The notes: generated by a model not told the origin, from the letters alone. Shown: positions 9,504 through 20,800, counted from the first letter of the stretch. The stretch is 64,000 bases of DNA from Ignavibacteriae bacterium HGW-Ignavibacteriae-1 (GCA_002839825.1 PGYU01000008.1:60339-124338), one strand, 5' to 3'. A program made the numbers and translations.

Positions 9504-11251
9504 TGAAAGAGTTATACAGATTAATACCGTATTTGAAGCGCTACAAGAAAAAGCTTATTTTGGGTTTGATTGTAGTAACGATTGCTAATCTATGCGCCAC
9601 ATACGTGCCGAGATTGGTCGGTACAACGATTGACATGATTGTTGACGGAAATTATGATATGAATAAAATATTGCTCAATATTTTGTACATATTGTTGCTG
9701 ACTGCTTTTTCCGGATATTTTATGTTCCTAACTCGTCGAATGATAATTGTAGCATCGCGTGAAATTGAATATGATTTGCGGAAAGATTTGCTTAATTCGA
9801 TTCAGAGCCAATCTATGAATTTCTTCCACAAAAATCCGACGGGAAATCTGATGGCTCACGCTACGAACGATATTCCGGCGGCGAGGGAATTTCTGGGTCC
9901 TGCAATCATGTATTCTGCAAATACGGTCACAACATTCACTTTTGCACTGTATTTTATGCTTACTCTGAATCCTGAAATAACGATGATAGGGCTGATTCCG
10001 CTGCCATTCATAGCGTATGCGACTTATTTAGTCGGCAAGAAAATTCATATCGCTTTCAAAGATGTGCAGTCGAAATTTGCCGAACTAACCACTCAAGCAC
10101 AGGAAAGCATTTCCGGTGTGCGAGTAATCAGGGCATACACGCGCGAATTTTACGAGTACACTCGTTTTGCTGCTATGAGCAAAGAATATTTATTCAAAAA
10201 TCTGCGACTTGCACGTATCGAAGCCATTTTCATGCCTTTGCTGATGGTGCTTGTCGGCTTATCGCATATTGCAGTGCTTGCTTATGGCGGTAATTTAGTT
10301 ATTGACGGGCGGGCTTCTTTGGGAGATTTGACGCAATTTTTCATTTATCTCGAGCTTTTGGTGTGGCCCGTGGCAGCTATCGGTTGGGTTACGAACCTTA
10401 TCCAACGGGGAGCAGCATCCTCGGCACGTCTTGGCAAGTTGCTCGAAGAGATTCCGGAGATTGCCGACAACAGCGAAACTGATAATTCGATAAATAAAAT
10501 TGAGGGTGAAGTCGAGTTCGATTCGATTAATTACAAATATCCGAGCACTGAAAACATAGTTTTAGACGATATTTCGTTCCGAATTTCAAAGGGGAATACA
10601 TTGGGAATCGTGGGTTCGGTCGGCACGGGCAAATCAACGATAATTAATTTGCTTTTGCGACTTTTTGAAACGAATTCCGGAGCAATTAAAATTGACGGGC
10701 ATAATTTGAAAAGTATTCCGATTGATTTGCTGAGAAAGCATATTTCGGTCGTGCCGCAAGAGCCATTCCTCTTTTCGGAGACAATCAAGGGCAATATCAG
10801 TTTTGGCAATCCTGCGGCGACGATGGAAGAAATTATTGCCGTTGCCGAAAAATGCAAGTTGCACGAGGAAGTCCTGACTTTCCAAAACGGCTACGACACA
10901 ATGCTCGGCGAGCGTGGCATCACACTTTCGGGTGGGCAGAAGCAACGAGTTTCGATTGCACGAGCCATGATAACCAATCCATCGATTCTGATTCTCGATG
11001 ATTCGCTCTCAGCCGTGGATTCCGCGACAGAATCATTCGTATTGGGCAATTTGAAGGAATTCATGAAAGACCGCACCACAATTATTATCTCGCACAGGAT
11101 TTCAACCGTGATGAATGCCGACAACATTATTTTACTCGACAAAGGCAAAATCGCCGAATCGGGCAACCACGAGCAATTAGTCACATTAAACGGCAAATAC
11201 GCCAACATATTCCGCCTCCAACAATTAGCGAAAGAGATTGAGGAGTTGTGA
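9503..11251 (+). CDS. ABC exporter half-transporter, MdlA-like, with non-canonical Walker B
   Basis: A 582-residue fused membrane/ATPase half-transporter. Residues ~1-310 form a type-I exporter membrane domain with about six segments. The ATPase has Walker A GSVGTGKST, a Q-loop (VVPQEPFLF), signature LSGGQKQR, Walker B LILDDSLSAVD and H-loop ISHR. The residue after the Walker B Asp499 is Asp500, where active enzymes have the catalytic Glu. That DDSLSAVD form is typical of the degenerate subunit of heterodimeric exporters (MdlA, TM287). No second half-transporter is adjacent. The start overlaps the stop of the UDP-glucuronate decarboxylase gene by one base, suggesting a role in surface glycan or lipid export; substrate unknown. 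Confidence 0.88.
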   Translation: MKELYRLIPYLKRYKKKLILGLIVVTIANLCATYVPRLVGTTIDMIVDGNYDMNKILLNILYILLLTAFSGYFMFLTRRMIIVASREIEYDLRKDLLNSIQSQSMNFFHKNPTGNLMAHATNDIPAAREFLGPAIMYSANTVTTFTFALYFMLTLNPEITMIGLIPLPFIAYATYLVGKKIHIAFKDVQSKFAELTTQAQESISGVRVIRAYTREFYEYTRFAAMSKEYLFKNLRLARIEAIFMPLLMVLVGLSHIAVLAYGGNLVIDGRASLGDLTQFFIYLELLVWPVAAIGWVTNLIQRGAASSARLGKLLEEIPEIADNSETDNSINKIEGEVEFDSINYKYPSTENIVLDDISFRISKGNTLGIVGSVGTGKSTIINLLLRLFETNSGAIKIDGHNLKSIPIDLLRKHISVVPQEPFLFSETIKGNISFGNPAATMEEIIAVAEKCKLHEEVLTFQNGYDTMLGERGITLSGGQKQRVSIARAMITNPSILILDDSLSAVDSATESFVLGNLKEFMKDRTTIIISHRISTVMNADNIILLDKGKIAESGNHEQLVTLNGKYANIFRLQQLAKEIEEL

Positions 11252-11293
11252 GGGGTTTTGGAGCGAGAGTGGGTGCTGACTTTGTTCTACTCG

Positions 11294-12598
11294 TTAAAGT
11301 AAAGTCTTGATTTCATTTAGTTTATATAGTTCTCCTAAAAATTGAGACTTAATTCTAAATTGACTTCTTTTTTTTATTTTAGGTTTTGTCGATATATTTT
11401 CCATTTTAATTCCAGGGTCGTAGTAAATGTTGCCTAAAGACATTTGTCTCAAAAATAGTTGAAAATCAGTTCCTTTTCCTAAAATTATTTTATTTCCATA
11501 CTTGTATCTTCTGTTGCCTGTTGTGTCAGAAAGTGAAGGAACATAGCAAGCTTGATTATGCTTTCTATTCCAATGTAAAAGCATAGATGAAAAACTCCAA
11601 GCCGCCGCTTCATTCCCCTTTTTGTCAATTAATGCAATTCTACCGTTTGAATTTCTGATTTTTCCACTTTCGGCATCATATCCTAATAATTGCATTTCAA
11701 GATTTGTCGAATTGTGTCGTAGACCTGCTTTATGAATTCCACCAAAGTTTATTCTGTCTTCTCGTCCTGTCTTATCAAGATAGCCATATTGAAGTAAGAA
11801 CTCTTTCGTTCCTTGAGTTTTATAAATACCATCTGTTGGTTCAGGTGTCATTAAAGTGATTACAGAAGATGTTATTCGGTCAAAGTTTGTAACTCCAAAC
11901 TGCTTGACTTCCCAACCTAAAAAGTCGGGCTCAGAATATCCATTTGGTGTTATTCCTAATTCTGCTTCAAGTGTATAACCACCGCAATTTGACGAAAGGC
12001 AAGGCAAAACATTTCTGTCTTTGTCAAGACGCTTAGATGTTATCCAATTTAATTGATGTATTCTTAATAGCTCTGCAAAAAGTCTTTCACGATTGTTTTT
12101 TGTTTTTGGTAGTTCTAATACTTTAAATATACCAATTTCATCATTAAATGTAGTTTGGTTGAATTCATTTGAAATCTCTGAATTAGGTGAAGCTACATAT
12201 CCTAAAACTCTACCTTTGTCCGTTATGCTCAAAAATAAAAGTCTGTCAGCAAGCCGTTGCGTCATTAATTCTGATGGTGGATTTTCGCACCCTAATAAGA
12301 AACCTGATAATCGAACTTCTGGGTATTTGGGATAAAGAATTAATTGTGAATTCGGCGCAGGATAAAAATTACAGTCATTACTTATCCAAGAGAAATTCAT
12401 GGAGGCTTTAAATCTTTCTCTGTTCCAATCTCCGGCTTCTTCTGTTTTTATTTCAGAGATTGGAAGTATGTTTAGTATCTCAAAACTTCCACCTAAATAG
12501 ACTTGATTTTTTGAATTATCGTTTGGGGAAAGTTTCTTTACATAAATTTTTTGACAGCCATTATCAATTAACAGCTTCTTTAGATTTTCGAGGTTCAT
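11294..12598 (-). CDS. MvaI/BcnI-family type II restriction endonuclease
   Basis: A 434-residue nuclease. The second half carries the family hallmark: a [11 protein letters not shown] stretch followed by [12 protein letters not shown], giving D225-x4-E230-x-K232, the MvaI/BcnI active-site spacing. Enzymes of that family cut CCWGG or CCSGG as monomers. MvaI and BcnI are about 240 residues, so the N-terminal ~190 residues here are an extra domain that I do not recognise. The ATG at 12598 lies inside the end of the cytosine methyltransferase gene (35-base overlap), a normal coupling for a type II system in which the methylase is made first. The exact recognition site cannot be read from sequence. 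Confidence 0.8.
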   Translation of the reverse strand: MNLENLKKLLIDNGCQKIYVKKLSPNDNSKNQVYLGGSFEILNILPISEIKTEEAGDWNRERFKASMNFSWISNDCNFYPAPNSQLILYPKYPEVRLSGFLLGCENPPSELMTQRLADRLLFLSITDKGRVLGYVASPNSEISNEFNQTTFNDEIGIFKVLELPKTKNNRERLFAELLRIHQLNWITSKRLDKDRNVLPCLSSNCGGYTLEAELGITPNGYSEPDFLGWEVKQFGVTNFDRITSSVITLMTPEPTDGIYKTQGTKEFLLQYGYLDKTGREDRINFGGIHKAGLRHNSTNLEMQLLGYDAESGKIRNSNGRIALIDKKGNEAAAWSFSSMLLHWNRKHNQACYVPSLSDTTGNRRYKYGNKIILGKGTDFQLFLRQMSLGNIYYDPGIKMENISTKPKIKKRSQFRIKSQFLGELYKLNEIKTLL

Positions 12599-13784
12599 TG
12601 ATGGCTAAAATTGATTTTACTAATTCTTTTCCAACTGCTTGGATAAGAGGAACTGTTACAGAATTTCCAAATTGTCTATATCCTTGATTGTCTGAAACTT
12701 GAATGATGAAATTGTCTGGAAAACCTTGGAGTCTTGCACATTCTCTTGGTGTCAATCTTCTTGGGTTTAATCCGTCTTGTGGTATCAAAATTTCAGAACC
12801 GTCTTTATAGTATCTAGCAGAAAGAGTTCTTGAAATACCGTTTAAATCTGTCATACCAAATCCGAATCCGTTGCCTTTTGCTTTATGTTTTGCTGCATAT
12901 TCTTGTAAGTAATTCCAAAGCTTATCAGACAGAGTATATTTACTATCTACTTCATTTTCTAAAATATCTTTAATTTTGAAAGTTGGTTCGGGCATTTGGG
13001 GAAATTTAAAGTTTTCACTTTCATTGAATATGTCTGTTCTAAATCCAACAATAATTATTCTCTCACGGTGCTGAGGAACAAAACTCTTTCCATTTAGAAC
13101 TTGAAAATGAATAGAATACCCTAACGCAATAAGAGTATTTTTAATCACTTTAAAGGTTTTGCCCTTGTCGTGTGAAACAAGGTTTTTGACATTTTCTAAC
13201 ATAAAAGCCTTTGGTTTTTTAAACTTCAAAACTCTGGCAATATCAAAAAATAATGTCCCTTGAGTTTCATCTAAAAAACCGTGACTTCTCCCTAAAGCGT
13301 TTTTCTTTGAAACACCTGCAATAGAAAACGGCTGGCAAGGAAAACCTGCCAACAATATGTCGTGGTCAGGAATGTTTTCTTCACTTATTTTGGTAATATC
13401 GCCAAAAGGAACTTCTCCAAAATTTGCTTCGTATGTTTTTTTTGCAAAGTTGTTCCATTCGCTTGAAAACACGCACTTACCTCCTAAATTTTGATATGCA
13501 AATCGAATCCCACCAATTCCTGCAAATAAGTCGATGAACTTAAATTTTGGGTTTAGTTTAGGTGGAAAGGGAACATCATATTTATAAGGTATGTATAGTT
13601 GGTCAGGTTCTTCAACTAAAGATAGAATACTCTCTTGCAAATATTCTATTGCATTAGGTTTAAAGTATTGAGAAACACCGTTCTTGTGATTTTGCCAATA
13701 ATGTGTTAAATGGGCAAAGCCATCATTTAAATGCTTATCTATCTTAATGTTAAGATGTTCTTTTATTTCGTTGTATGTTTTCAT
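12564..13784 (-). CDS. DNA (cytosine-5-)-methyltransferase of a type II R-M system
   Basis: A 406-residue C5 methyltransferase that protects the host site of the overlapping endonuclease. Motif I is [14 protein letters not shown], motif IV is [11 protein letters not shown] with nucleophile C150, motif VI is MLENVKNL, motif VIII is [11 protein letters not shown], and motifs IX-X are [14 protein letters not shown] and [10 protein letters not shown]. The ~90 residues before motif I are an N-terminal extension. The pair is Dcm-like rather than the N4-cytosine methylase found with MvaI and BcnI themselves. Upstream (13785 onward) the sequence is AT-rich with no visible controller-protein gene. Confidence 0.92.
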   Translation of the reverse strand: MKTYNEIKEHLNIKIDKHLNDGFAHLTHYWQNHKNGVSQYFKPNAIEYLQESILSLVEEPDQLYIPYKYDVPFPPKLNPKFKFIDLFAGIGGIRFAYQNLGGKCVFSSEWNNFAKKTYEANFGEVPFGDITKISEENIPDHDILLAGFPCQPFSIAGVSKKNALGRSHGFLDETQGTLFFDIARVLKFKKPKAFMLENVKNLVSHDKGKTFKVIKNTLIALGYSIHFQVLNGKSFVPQHRERIIIVGFRTDIFNESENFKFPQMPEPTFKIKDILENEVDSKYTLSDKLWNYLQEYAAKHKAKGNGFGFGMTDLNGISRTLSARYYKDGSEILIPQDGLNPRRLTPRECARLQGFPDNFIIQVSDNQGYRQFGNSVTVPLIQAVGKELVKSILAINEPRKSKEAVN

Positions 13785-13937
13785 TTTATCATTAAGTAAA
13801 CGTTTTGCAAAGATATTTCATTTGATGCTCTCTTCTAAAGCCCTTCTCCACCCCATCCACCCATTTCCCCTATCACTTACCTACATCTACTCAATAAGTA
13901 ATATGCAAATATATATAAAAATTTGAGAAAAAAAAAA

Positions 13938-13956
13938 GCTACCCTTGTGAGGTAGC
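13938..13956 (-). terminator. Rho-independent terminator of the TonB-dependent receptor gene
   Basis: Stem GCTACC/GGTAGC with a 7-base loop. On the minus strand it is followed by a run of T (the A-tract at 13928-13937 on the plus strand). It lies 24 bases past the stop of the receptor gene. Confidence 0.8.
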
Positions 13957-13980
13957 CATTTTTATTACTCGGGGCGGAAA

Positions 13981-16143
13981 TTATATTCTGAAGTCAACTC
14001 CGGCAACGAACATTTGGGGTAAGCCGACTTTGATTCCTTGCGGACGGCGGCTCGAAATATAGCGCTCGTCGGTGATGTTTTTCAATGAAACGAACAAGGT
14101 CAAGTTTGGATTGTCTAATCTGTGTTCGATGGTTGCATTGATGATAAATCGCGAATCAATTACTCCTGCTCTGCCATTTGCGGAAGGTGCGACGGTGTTT
14201 AGTTCATCTGTGAATTGCTTATCGAGATATTTTCCGGTGACGTAGAAACTTGTGCCGAATGGAGTGGCAACGAGCAAACTTGTACTGATGCTGAAGTTTG
14301 GTGCATAGGGCAATTCGTTACCGTTTACGTTCACTGCACCTTCTGCAACGGGAATGAATCTATCGGCATCGTAAGTGGATTTGCCGTAATTGAAAGTGGT
14401 GTTGAGATTGATTGCATAATCAGTTTTGAGCATTTGCGAAATATTGAAGCCAATCGCGGATTCAATGCCCCAATGCAATGTCGAACCACCGTTCACATAG
14501 CCTACGTCAGTACCGAGACCACCGGATGATTCGGAAATAGGAATAATTTGATTGCTGAAGTTCAGCTGGTATCCGGTTACTTCGATGTTGACCAATCTGT
14601 CAAAATCGGCGCGGAATCCGATTTCTGAATTCCAACTGAGTTCGGCATCTAAATCAATCGCAGTGCCTGAGTTGTTGATTGCGTCTTTGGTACGCGGTGG
14701 CGCAAATCCCTTATGAATCCCAGCGAATAAGCCAAGTCCGGGCTGAAAATTATAATTGATGCCAATGCCCGGGATAATCGCCGAAACATCGTTATTGCCA
14801 ACTATATTAGTATCCTTCGATGAAACACGATTGATGACGCGTTCGTAATTGAATTGCTCAAATCTTGCGCCCGGAGTAATTATCAAATTTTCCAAAGCGA
14901 AGAAACGATTTTGGATAAATGCACTTCCGGCATATCCTGTCCGAACTTCGTCGGCGACTAAATCACCTTTGATAGCGCCCGCAACTTTGCCATTAATAGT
15001 TTGCTCGAAGGCGCGCTCGTAGTGCATTCTCACACCTGCAGTCATTTCATTTTTCAATCCACCTAAATCGTAATTGTAGTAAATTTGCGGTTGCACACCC
15101 ATAACTTCAAATTGTCTGTCGCGGTTGCCTGTCGAATTTCGCATATAAATAGCACCGCCGGAAATCGAAGTGTCTCCGTAAACATCGCCAGTCCAGTCTG
15201 AAGGCTTCGAAGAAGAGAAATTTTGCCTATTCCAATTACGTGTCGTTGTGTAGCCGTAAAAATTGGTCACGAAAAACAGACTATTGTTCACAATGTATTG
15301 ATGCGATAATTGAGCTGAGTAACGTCTGATAGCCAAATTATCATCGGGAGCGACATGTGTGAAATAGTCACCGTTATCGTACATATTTTGAGTTATGCCA
15401 ACGTAGGTCGAATTTGATTCTTCGTCGTAAAATCCAAGTTTGAACTTAATGCTTGAACGTGAATTGAATGCCACGTTGAATTTGAACATCAAATCATTGA
15501 CGCCGAATTGGGTAACGCCGATTTTGTCTGCGGATTTGTGATTGTATTCTACTAAGAATCCGTGATCGGATGTAGTTGTGCCATAAGCAATTTTGGAATT
15601 GACAAATCCACCACTTCCACCATTGAATTTGAAGCCAAGACCGGGAATATCATCCGGTTCATTGGTTAAGAAATTAACGACACCGCCAATAGTTTGAGGA
15701 CCATGAATAATCGAGCCCGAACCTTTCAGGATTTCCACGCTTGACATTTTGTCCATCAGTGGCGTGTAATACATTTCAGGTTCACCGTATGGAGCGAGTG
15801 CGGTGGGCATTCCGTCTTCGAGCACGAGAATTGAACGACTTCTATCGGGGTCTAAACCGCGAATACTCATATTCATCCGAAGCCCGACGCCTTCTTCGTC
15901 AACCACATTTACTCCGGGGACAGTCTCGAAAGCTTGAGTACCGTTAAGTCCACGAGTCATTTGGAGAACTTTACTATTGATTATATTAACAGTGCCCGGT
16001 GTGTAATCAACTGAGCATGATTTTTCACCCAAAATATTTACAGAAGGGAAATTGTATTTAGTTGTATCCTGAGCATTTGTGACTATCGAAGAGACGAAAA
16101 GCAAGAATACTATTAACAGAATCGAATTTATTGATTTTGACAT
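13981..16143 (-). CDS. TonB-dependent outer-membrane receptor, FecA-like
   Basis: A 720-residue outer-membrane receptor. A signal peptide (residues 1-24, ending TNAQ) is followed by a plug domain with the box GTVNIINSKVLQM, then NMSIRGLDPDRSRSILVLEDG and VEILKGSGSIIHGPQTIGG, all typical of TonB receptors. The rest is a 22-strand barrel ending in the usual aromatic-rich tail (VAGVDFRI). The plug resembles ferric-citrate FecA-type proteins, so iron-complex uptake is the most likely role, but the ligand is not proven. The gene is single, ends in a clear terminator, and its promoter region carries a perfect inverted repeat suggesting repressor control. It is divergent from a PLP gamma-lyase-type gene. 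Confidence 0.88.
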   Translation of the reverse strand: MSKSINSILLIVFLLFVSSIVTNAQDTTKYNFPSVNILGEKSCSVDYTPGTVNIINSKVLQMTRGLNGTQAFETVPGVNVVDEEGVGLRMNMSIRGLDPDRSRSILVLEDGMPTALAPYGEPEMYYTPLMDKMSSVEILKGSGSIIHGPQTIGGVVNFLTNEPDDIPGLGFKFNGGSGGFVNSKIAYGTTTSDHGFLVEYNHKSADKIGVTQFGVNDLMFKFNVAFNSRSSIKFKLGFYDEESNSTYVGITQNMYDNGDYFTHVAPDDNLAIRRYSAQLSHQYIVNNSLFFVTNFYGYTTTRNWNRQNFSSSKPSDWTGDVYGDTSISGGAIYMRNSTGNRDRQFEVMGVQPQIYYNYDLGGLKNEMTAGVRMHYERAFEQTINGKVAGAIKGDLVADEVRTGYAGSAFIQNRFFALENLIITPGARFEQFNYERVINRVSSKDTNIVGNNDVSAIIPGIGINYNFQPGLGLFAGIHKGFAPPRTKDAINNSGTAIDLDAELSWNSEIGFRADFDRLVNIEVTGYQLNFSNQIIPISESSGGLGTDVGYVNGGSTLHWGIESAIGFNISQMLKTDYAINLNTTFNYGKSTYDADRFIPVAEGAVNVNGNELPYAPNFSISTSLLVATPFGTSFYVTGKYLDKQFTDELNTVAPSANGRAGVIDSRFIINATIEHRLDNPNLTLFVSLKNITDERYISSRRPQGIKVGLPQMFVAGVDFRI

Positions 16144-16190
16144 ATGTACACCTTATTAAATAATTACTTTAAACAATTTTGCAAATCAGT

Positions 16191-16216
16191 TGCATACAAA
16201 TATAAAGTTGTATGCA
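16191..16216. promoter_or_regulatory. Operator-like inverted repeat upstream of the TonB receptor
   Basis: Perfect inverted repeat TGCATACAA - 8 bases - TTGTATGCA. A minus-strand TATATTTG box (16197-16204), matching the Bacteroidota -7 consensus TAnnTTTG, lies inside it. A regulator bound here would cover the promoter of the receptor gene. I see no clear -33 TTG at the expected distance. It does not look like a classical Fur box. Confidence 0.5.
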
Positions 16217-16415
16217 CCTAAATATGAAATAATTTGAAATTCTGTAACCAAAATGTTGCTTAGTAATAATACTGAGATTACTCCTGAATTAGTGGCATTT
16301 TTATCTGAAAAAGGATAAATTTGCTCGAAAACAATACGATTTTTGTTGTATATATGGAAAATTTTGTGCAATTTTGAATAATTATTAATTCAACTGTTAA
16401 AAGCAGGATACAAAT

Positions 16416-17663
16416 ATGAAAGATAAACCGGCAAGTAGGATACAAGATTATCTTGTATTTGGTGAATTCGGCGGCGTCAATCCGTCCATTACTGATTCAT
16501 CAACTTTTACCTTTATGAGCGCCGAGAAAATGGCAGAAATTTTCCAACAAGAAATCGAAGGTTGCTATTTATATTCTCGACATATGAATCCGATGAACAA
16601 ATTTTTGTCGGATGCATTGGCATTATTAGAAAATACGGAATCGGCTCACGTCACGGCAAGTGGAATGGGCGCTATCAGCACAACTTTGTTACAAATTTGC
16701 CAACAAGGCGACGAAATCGTGTCCAGCCGTACAATTTACGGTGGCACATTTGCTCTGATGAAAAACTTTTTCCCACGATTGGGAATTAAAACGAATTTTG
16801 TGAACATCTTAGATTTAGAAGATGTCGAAGCGGCAATCACTGCCAATACTAAGGTGATTTATTGCGAAACTATGAGCAACCCAATGCTCGAACTTGCTGA
16901 TATTCCGACTCTGAAGGAAATTGCGTTGCGTTATAATTGCAAACTTATCGTTGATAACACTTTTACTCCGATGCTGATTTCACCGAAAAATCTTGGTGCC
17001 GATATTGTAGTCCATAGTTTGACTAAGTTTATCAATGGTGCCAGCGATGCAGTCGGTGGAGCAGTTTGTGCCGACCACGATTTCATAGCGAGCTTGAAAG
17101 ATGTCAATTCAGGTGCTATAATGTTGCTTGGACCTACTTTGGATAGTTTGCGAGCAGCGAGCATTTTGAAAAATCTCCGCACTTTGCACGTCAGAATGAA
17201 CCAACATTCCAAGAATGCCTCATTCATCGCACGCCAACTTGAGCGTATCGGAATCAAAGTTGTTTATCCCGGACTTCGTTCGCATCCACAACATCAACTG
17301 ATGAGACAATTCCTAAATCCTGGCTTTGGTTGGGGCGGCATGGTGACAATTGATGTCCAATCTGATGAAATTGCCAACAAATTATTGCCGCTAATGCAAA
17401 ACAATTTGGTCGGATACTTTGCTGTCAGTCTGGGTTTTTATAAGACTTTGTTCAGTTCGCCGAGCCAAAGCACATCATCGGAAATACCTGAAGATATGCA
17501 GCACGAAATCGGAATGTCGGGCAGTTTGATACGGTTTTCATTCGGTTTGGATTTTGAAATCGGGCGAACATTTGAACGATTAGTAGAATGTTTGGCGGAA
17601 GTGGGTTTAGTAAACGAAGACTCACTCATGAAAGCGCATCAAATCGCAGATAATATGAATTAA
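16416..17663 (+). CDS. Cys/Met-metabolism PLP enzyme (methionine gamma-lyase / cystathionine gamma-lyase family)
   Basis: A 415-residue fold-type I PLP enzyme. It has the substrate/PLP segment YSRHMNPMNKFL, the PLP-stacking region GMGAISTTLLQI, the DNTF loop (LIVDNTFTPML) and the Schiff-base lysine K204 in VHSLTKFINGASD. The C-terminal domain has the conserved RFSFGLDFE stretch. Such enzymes cleave methionine to methanethiol, ammonia and 2-oxobutyrate, or act in transsulfuration; which reaction applies here cannot be settled by eye. An AGGAT sequence 8-9 bases before the ATG could serve as ribosome binding site. The gene is single, with a strong terminator 26 bases past its stop. Confidence 0.85.
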   Translation: MKDKPASRIQDYLVFGEFGGVNPSITDSSTFTFMSAEKMAEIFQQEIEGCYLYSRHMNPMNKFLSDALALLENTESAHVTASGMGAISTTLLQICQQGDEIVSSRTIYGGTFALMKNFFPRLGIKTNFVNILDLEDVEAAITANTKVIYCETMSNPMLELADIPTLKEIALRYNCKLIVDNTFTPMLISPKNLGADIVVHSLTKFINGASDAVGGAVCADHDFIASLKDVNSGAIMLLGPTLDSLRAASILKNLRTLHVRMNQHSKNASFIARQLERIGIKVVYPGLRSHPQHQLMRQFLNPGFGWGGMVTIDVQSDEIANKLLPLMQNNLVGYFAVSLGFYKTLFSSPSQSTSSEIPEDMQHEIGMSGSLIRFSFGLDFEIGRTFERLVECLAEVGLVNEDSLMKAHQIADNMN

Positions 17664-17688
17664 ATTAATCCCGGAAAATAAATATAAA

Positions 17689-17721
17689 AGGATTGGCATA
17701 ATTATGTCAATCCTATTTTTT
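17689..17721 (+). terminator. Rho-independent terminator of the gamma-lyase gene
   Basis: An 11-bp stem (17689-17699 with 17704-17714, one G-U pair), 4-base loop, followed by an A and seven T on the plus strand. Confidence 0.85.
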
Positions 17722-17774
17722 TCTATAATATTAATTTCTTATATTTCAGTTACTTAAGATATTATTTATTTAAT

Positions 17775-17807
17775 AAAAAAATGGGATTTCAGTTATTGAA
17801 ATCCCAT
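17775..17807 (-). terminator. Rho-independent terminator of the BNR/T9SS protein gene
   Basis: A perfect 11-bp stem, ATGGGATTTCA (17781-17791) with TGAAATCCCAT (17797-17807), and a 5-base loop. Reading the minus strand it is followed by six T (17775-17780). It lies just past the stop of the 17831 gene and faces the terminator of the convergent gene. Confidence 0.85.
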
Positions 17808-17830
17808 TATTAAAAGCAATAATTTTGTTT

Positions 17831-20800
17831 TTATCTTACAATCGAAATCGGAATTGTTTTAGTTATTCCGTCCATATTGATACGATAGAAATACAATCCG
17901 GAATTAATATTCGATAGGTCGTATTTCATAATTTTGCGTCCTTGAGTTGCATATTCGTCCGTTAAATCCATGATTTTGATACCAAGCGAATTATAAAGTG
18001 AAACGTTTATATTAGCCGAACGAGTCAAATCAATTTGCAATTGCGAAGCATCGCTAACAGGATTTGGATAGGTGAAAATCCTTGATTGAGTGATTATGTC
18101 ACTATCCACTCCGGAAGGACTATCGTTAAGTTCAATATTGTCAATATACCAACCGTCAGCTTGTCGGATGTTCCGATTGGTTATCATTGTAAATTTGAAG
18201 ATAATTGTATCGCCAATATATTGGCTCATATCTTTGGCAACTTGTTCCCATTGGCTGTTAGCTAAATCATTTAAAATGAAATTAGGTGAGCTGCCTGCAT
18301 TCCAAAAATGATAGTAATTCCAAGTCTTACCGAAATCATTTGACCAAGATACTGCTCCAACATCGTACCAAACTATGCCATCAATAGTTTGTGATAAGGT
18401 ATCAATTAATGCAATATGCTCAAATGAGAAAGTAGATTTGCCGGGGCTAATCACAACAGGCGCAAATATAAGGTTATCCTCTGTATTGGCTTTGTAATCA
18501 CCGTCAGGTGAATCAGTAAATGAATTCAGTGGGCTTGATGATTTCGTAGTTGTAATGCCCCAAGTGCCTTCTTTGTAATGTGGTGTAAGCGAGCTTGCAT
18601 TGTCGAAATTTTCGGATAAATCATTGAGAGCAGGTCCGGAATAAGCTAAAAAGGACTCTTGGGCGTAATCGCTAAATGTTTCAATCGAACCACGAACAGT
18701 CACAGATTTGAATCGTAATCTGTGATATTGCTCTTTCGGCAAATTAATTAAAGCTGTCGAAATCTCTCCCACAGCAAGATTATCTTCAAATGTACCCAAT
18801 ACAGCTTCGGTGTTATAATCAAAAACGACGAATTTGAGTTTGTCATCCAAATCATTACCGTTTATATTGGTAGAGGGATTACGCCATGAAATTAAAATTC
18901 CTCCTGAATTAGGACGCCATGAAATTTCGGTTGGAGGCATTGATTTTGGATTGCCACCGCCAATTGCCGAAATGTATACCAATGTACTTGCAAGTCCGTT
19001 TGGCATTTCAGTTTGCAAACTATATGAATAATTCACACCAGAAACAACATCATTGTCAATAAATGATGAGGCTTGAGAATTTGGAACCTCGCCAATCTTT
19101 TCGCCATTTCGGTAAATATTAATTTTAAATTCATCTAATTCATCTCCTAATAAACTATGAGTCGGATTGACCCAGCTTATCTTGATAGCCACATTTGGAT
19201 CCATTATAGCATCAGTAGATAGATTTGTGGGAGCTTTTGGAGCTGGAGAAAGCAAAGCTGTATAGATATCATTATAGTAAAATTGGGCTGTTTGATGAGC
19301 TGACATCCAGAATAATGGATAAATGCGGCTATTATACACACTTATGCTTGTATAATCACCCCAATAAACACCACCGGTCGGTCCTTGTCCGAATACGCTC
19401 GAAGGATGTTCGAATGAATGAGAAAAAGGCGAAACTTTAATGTTTCTCCAAGTATCACCACCGTCATTTGATATAGCGACAAAAGCATCAACGAGCTTAT
19501 TAGTTGGGTGGTCTTGAGAAGAATAATACAATACAGCAACCATTCCCGAAACGGGGTCGCATGAAATACTCGGGAAATACATATCATTTCGAATTACCGA
19601 GTTATCAATCCTAATATTTTTTTGCCAAACACTGCCATTGTTTGTTGATTTTGATAGATAAATACCATAATTTCCGGTATTTGCTTCTCGCCCTGCTTGG
19701 ACGATGTAAATGTTACCACTGTAAGAGGAACCTGAAATATCAATTGCTATTTGCGGCGGTGATGAAACTCTTATGTTTCTTTTGTCAACCAATTCATGTC
19801 TGCCGTTTGAAGCATTGAGGTCGCCGATACTGGTAACTCTTTGAGCTTCAATTGGAGTCGAAAAAGATTGCCCACCGTTTGTCGAACGAGAAAACATAGC
19901 ATACGATAAGTTATTCGGACCTCTGTCAATCCAAGCCAAATAAACTTCCCCATTCGGTCCAACAGCCGGAACGGGAGCTTGACCGTTATCTGCAATTTTA
20001 GTATAATTGGAAAATGTCTCGCCACCATCTGTCGAACGCGAAAACACTATTCCATTAATACCGCGGAATACACGCCAAGAAATATAAACATTATCTTTAT
20101 GGATTGAAGTGGGACTGAAATCGCAAGCTATAGAGTATCTGTCGTGAAATGGATTGCCCGAAGCACTAAAAGCATCATAAGTAATAGAATTTATGCCATT
20201 TTCAGTTCCGCTTTTGATAGCGTCCCAAGTTGAGCCACCGTCAGTAGATTTGACAACAAAGACTCCGTTTTGTCTGTCGCTGGATTCGTCTTCGCTACCT
20301 TCTGTACTTGCAAAGCCATAAACATAGTATGCATGACCTTTGGAATCAAATGCAATTCCCGGGTCAAAAATTGTTGCTTGGTTCCCTTTTGGAGTTATCC
20401 ATTGTCCGGCATTTCGTGGTGTTGGGCTGTGTCTCCATGTTTTGCCGCCGTCATCGGAAACAAAAGCTGACATTCTGAATCCGTCAGCCCCTCCAATATA
20501 TTCGTTATCATTTGCAGTAGCAATAATATTTTGGGGATTCAGCGGATTAACAGCTATCCATGTTTCAGTTTGGGCATTTCTCCACATCGAAGATGTATTT
20601 ACGATTTCAATTCCATCTGCGGACATAAATCTTTCTGGTGATATAAAATTATCCTTAGGTATTGGGTGGTCAGGGTTGTGTCTTAATCTGGTATATAGCG
20701 GTAAGTTCTTAAATTGGGGATAGTTGTGCAGATACTCGCTATCAATAAAATACGGGACGTAGTCTCTGCCTATCTGGGAATAAGCATCTACAATGAACAT

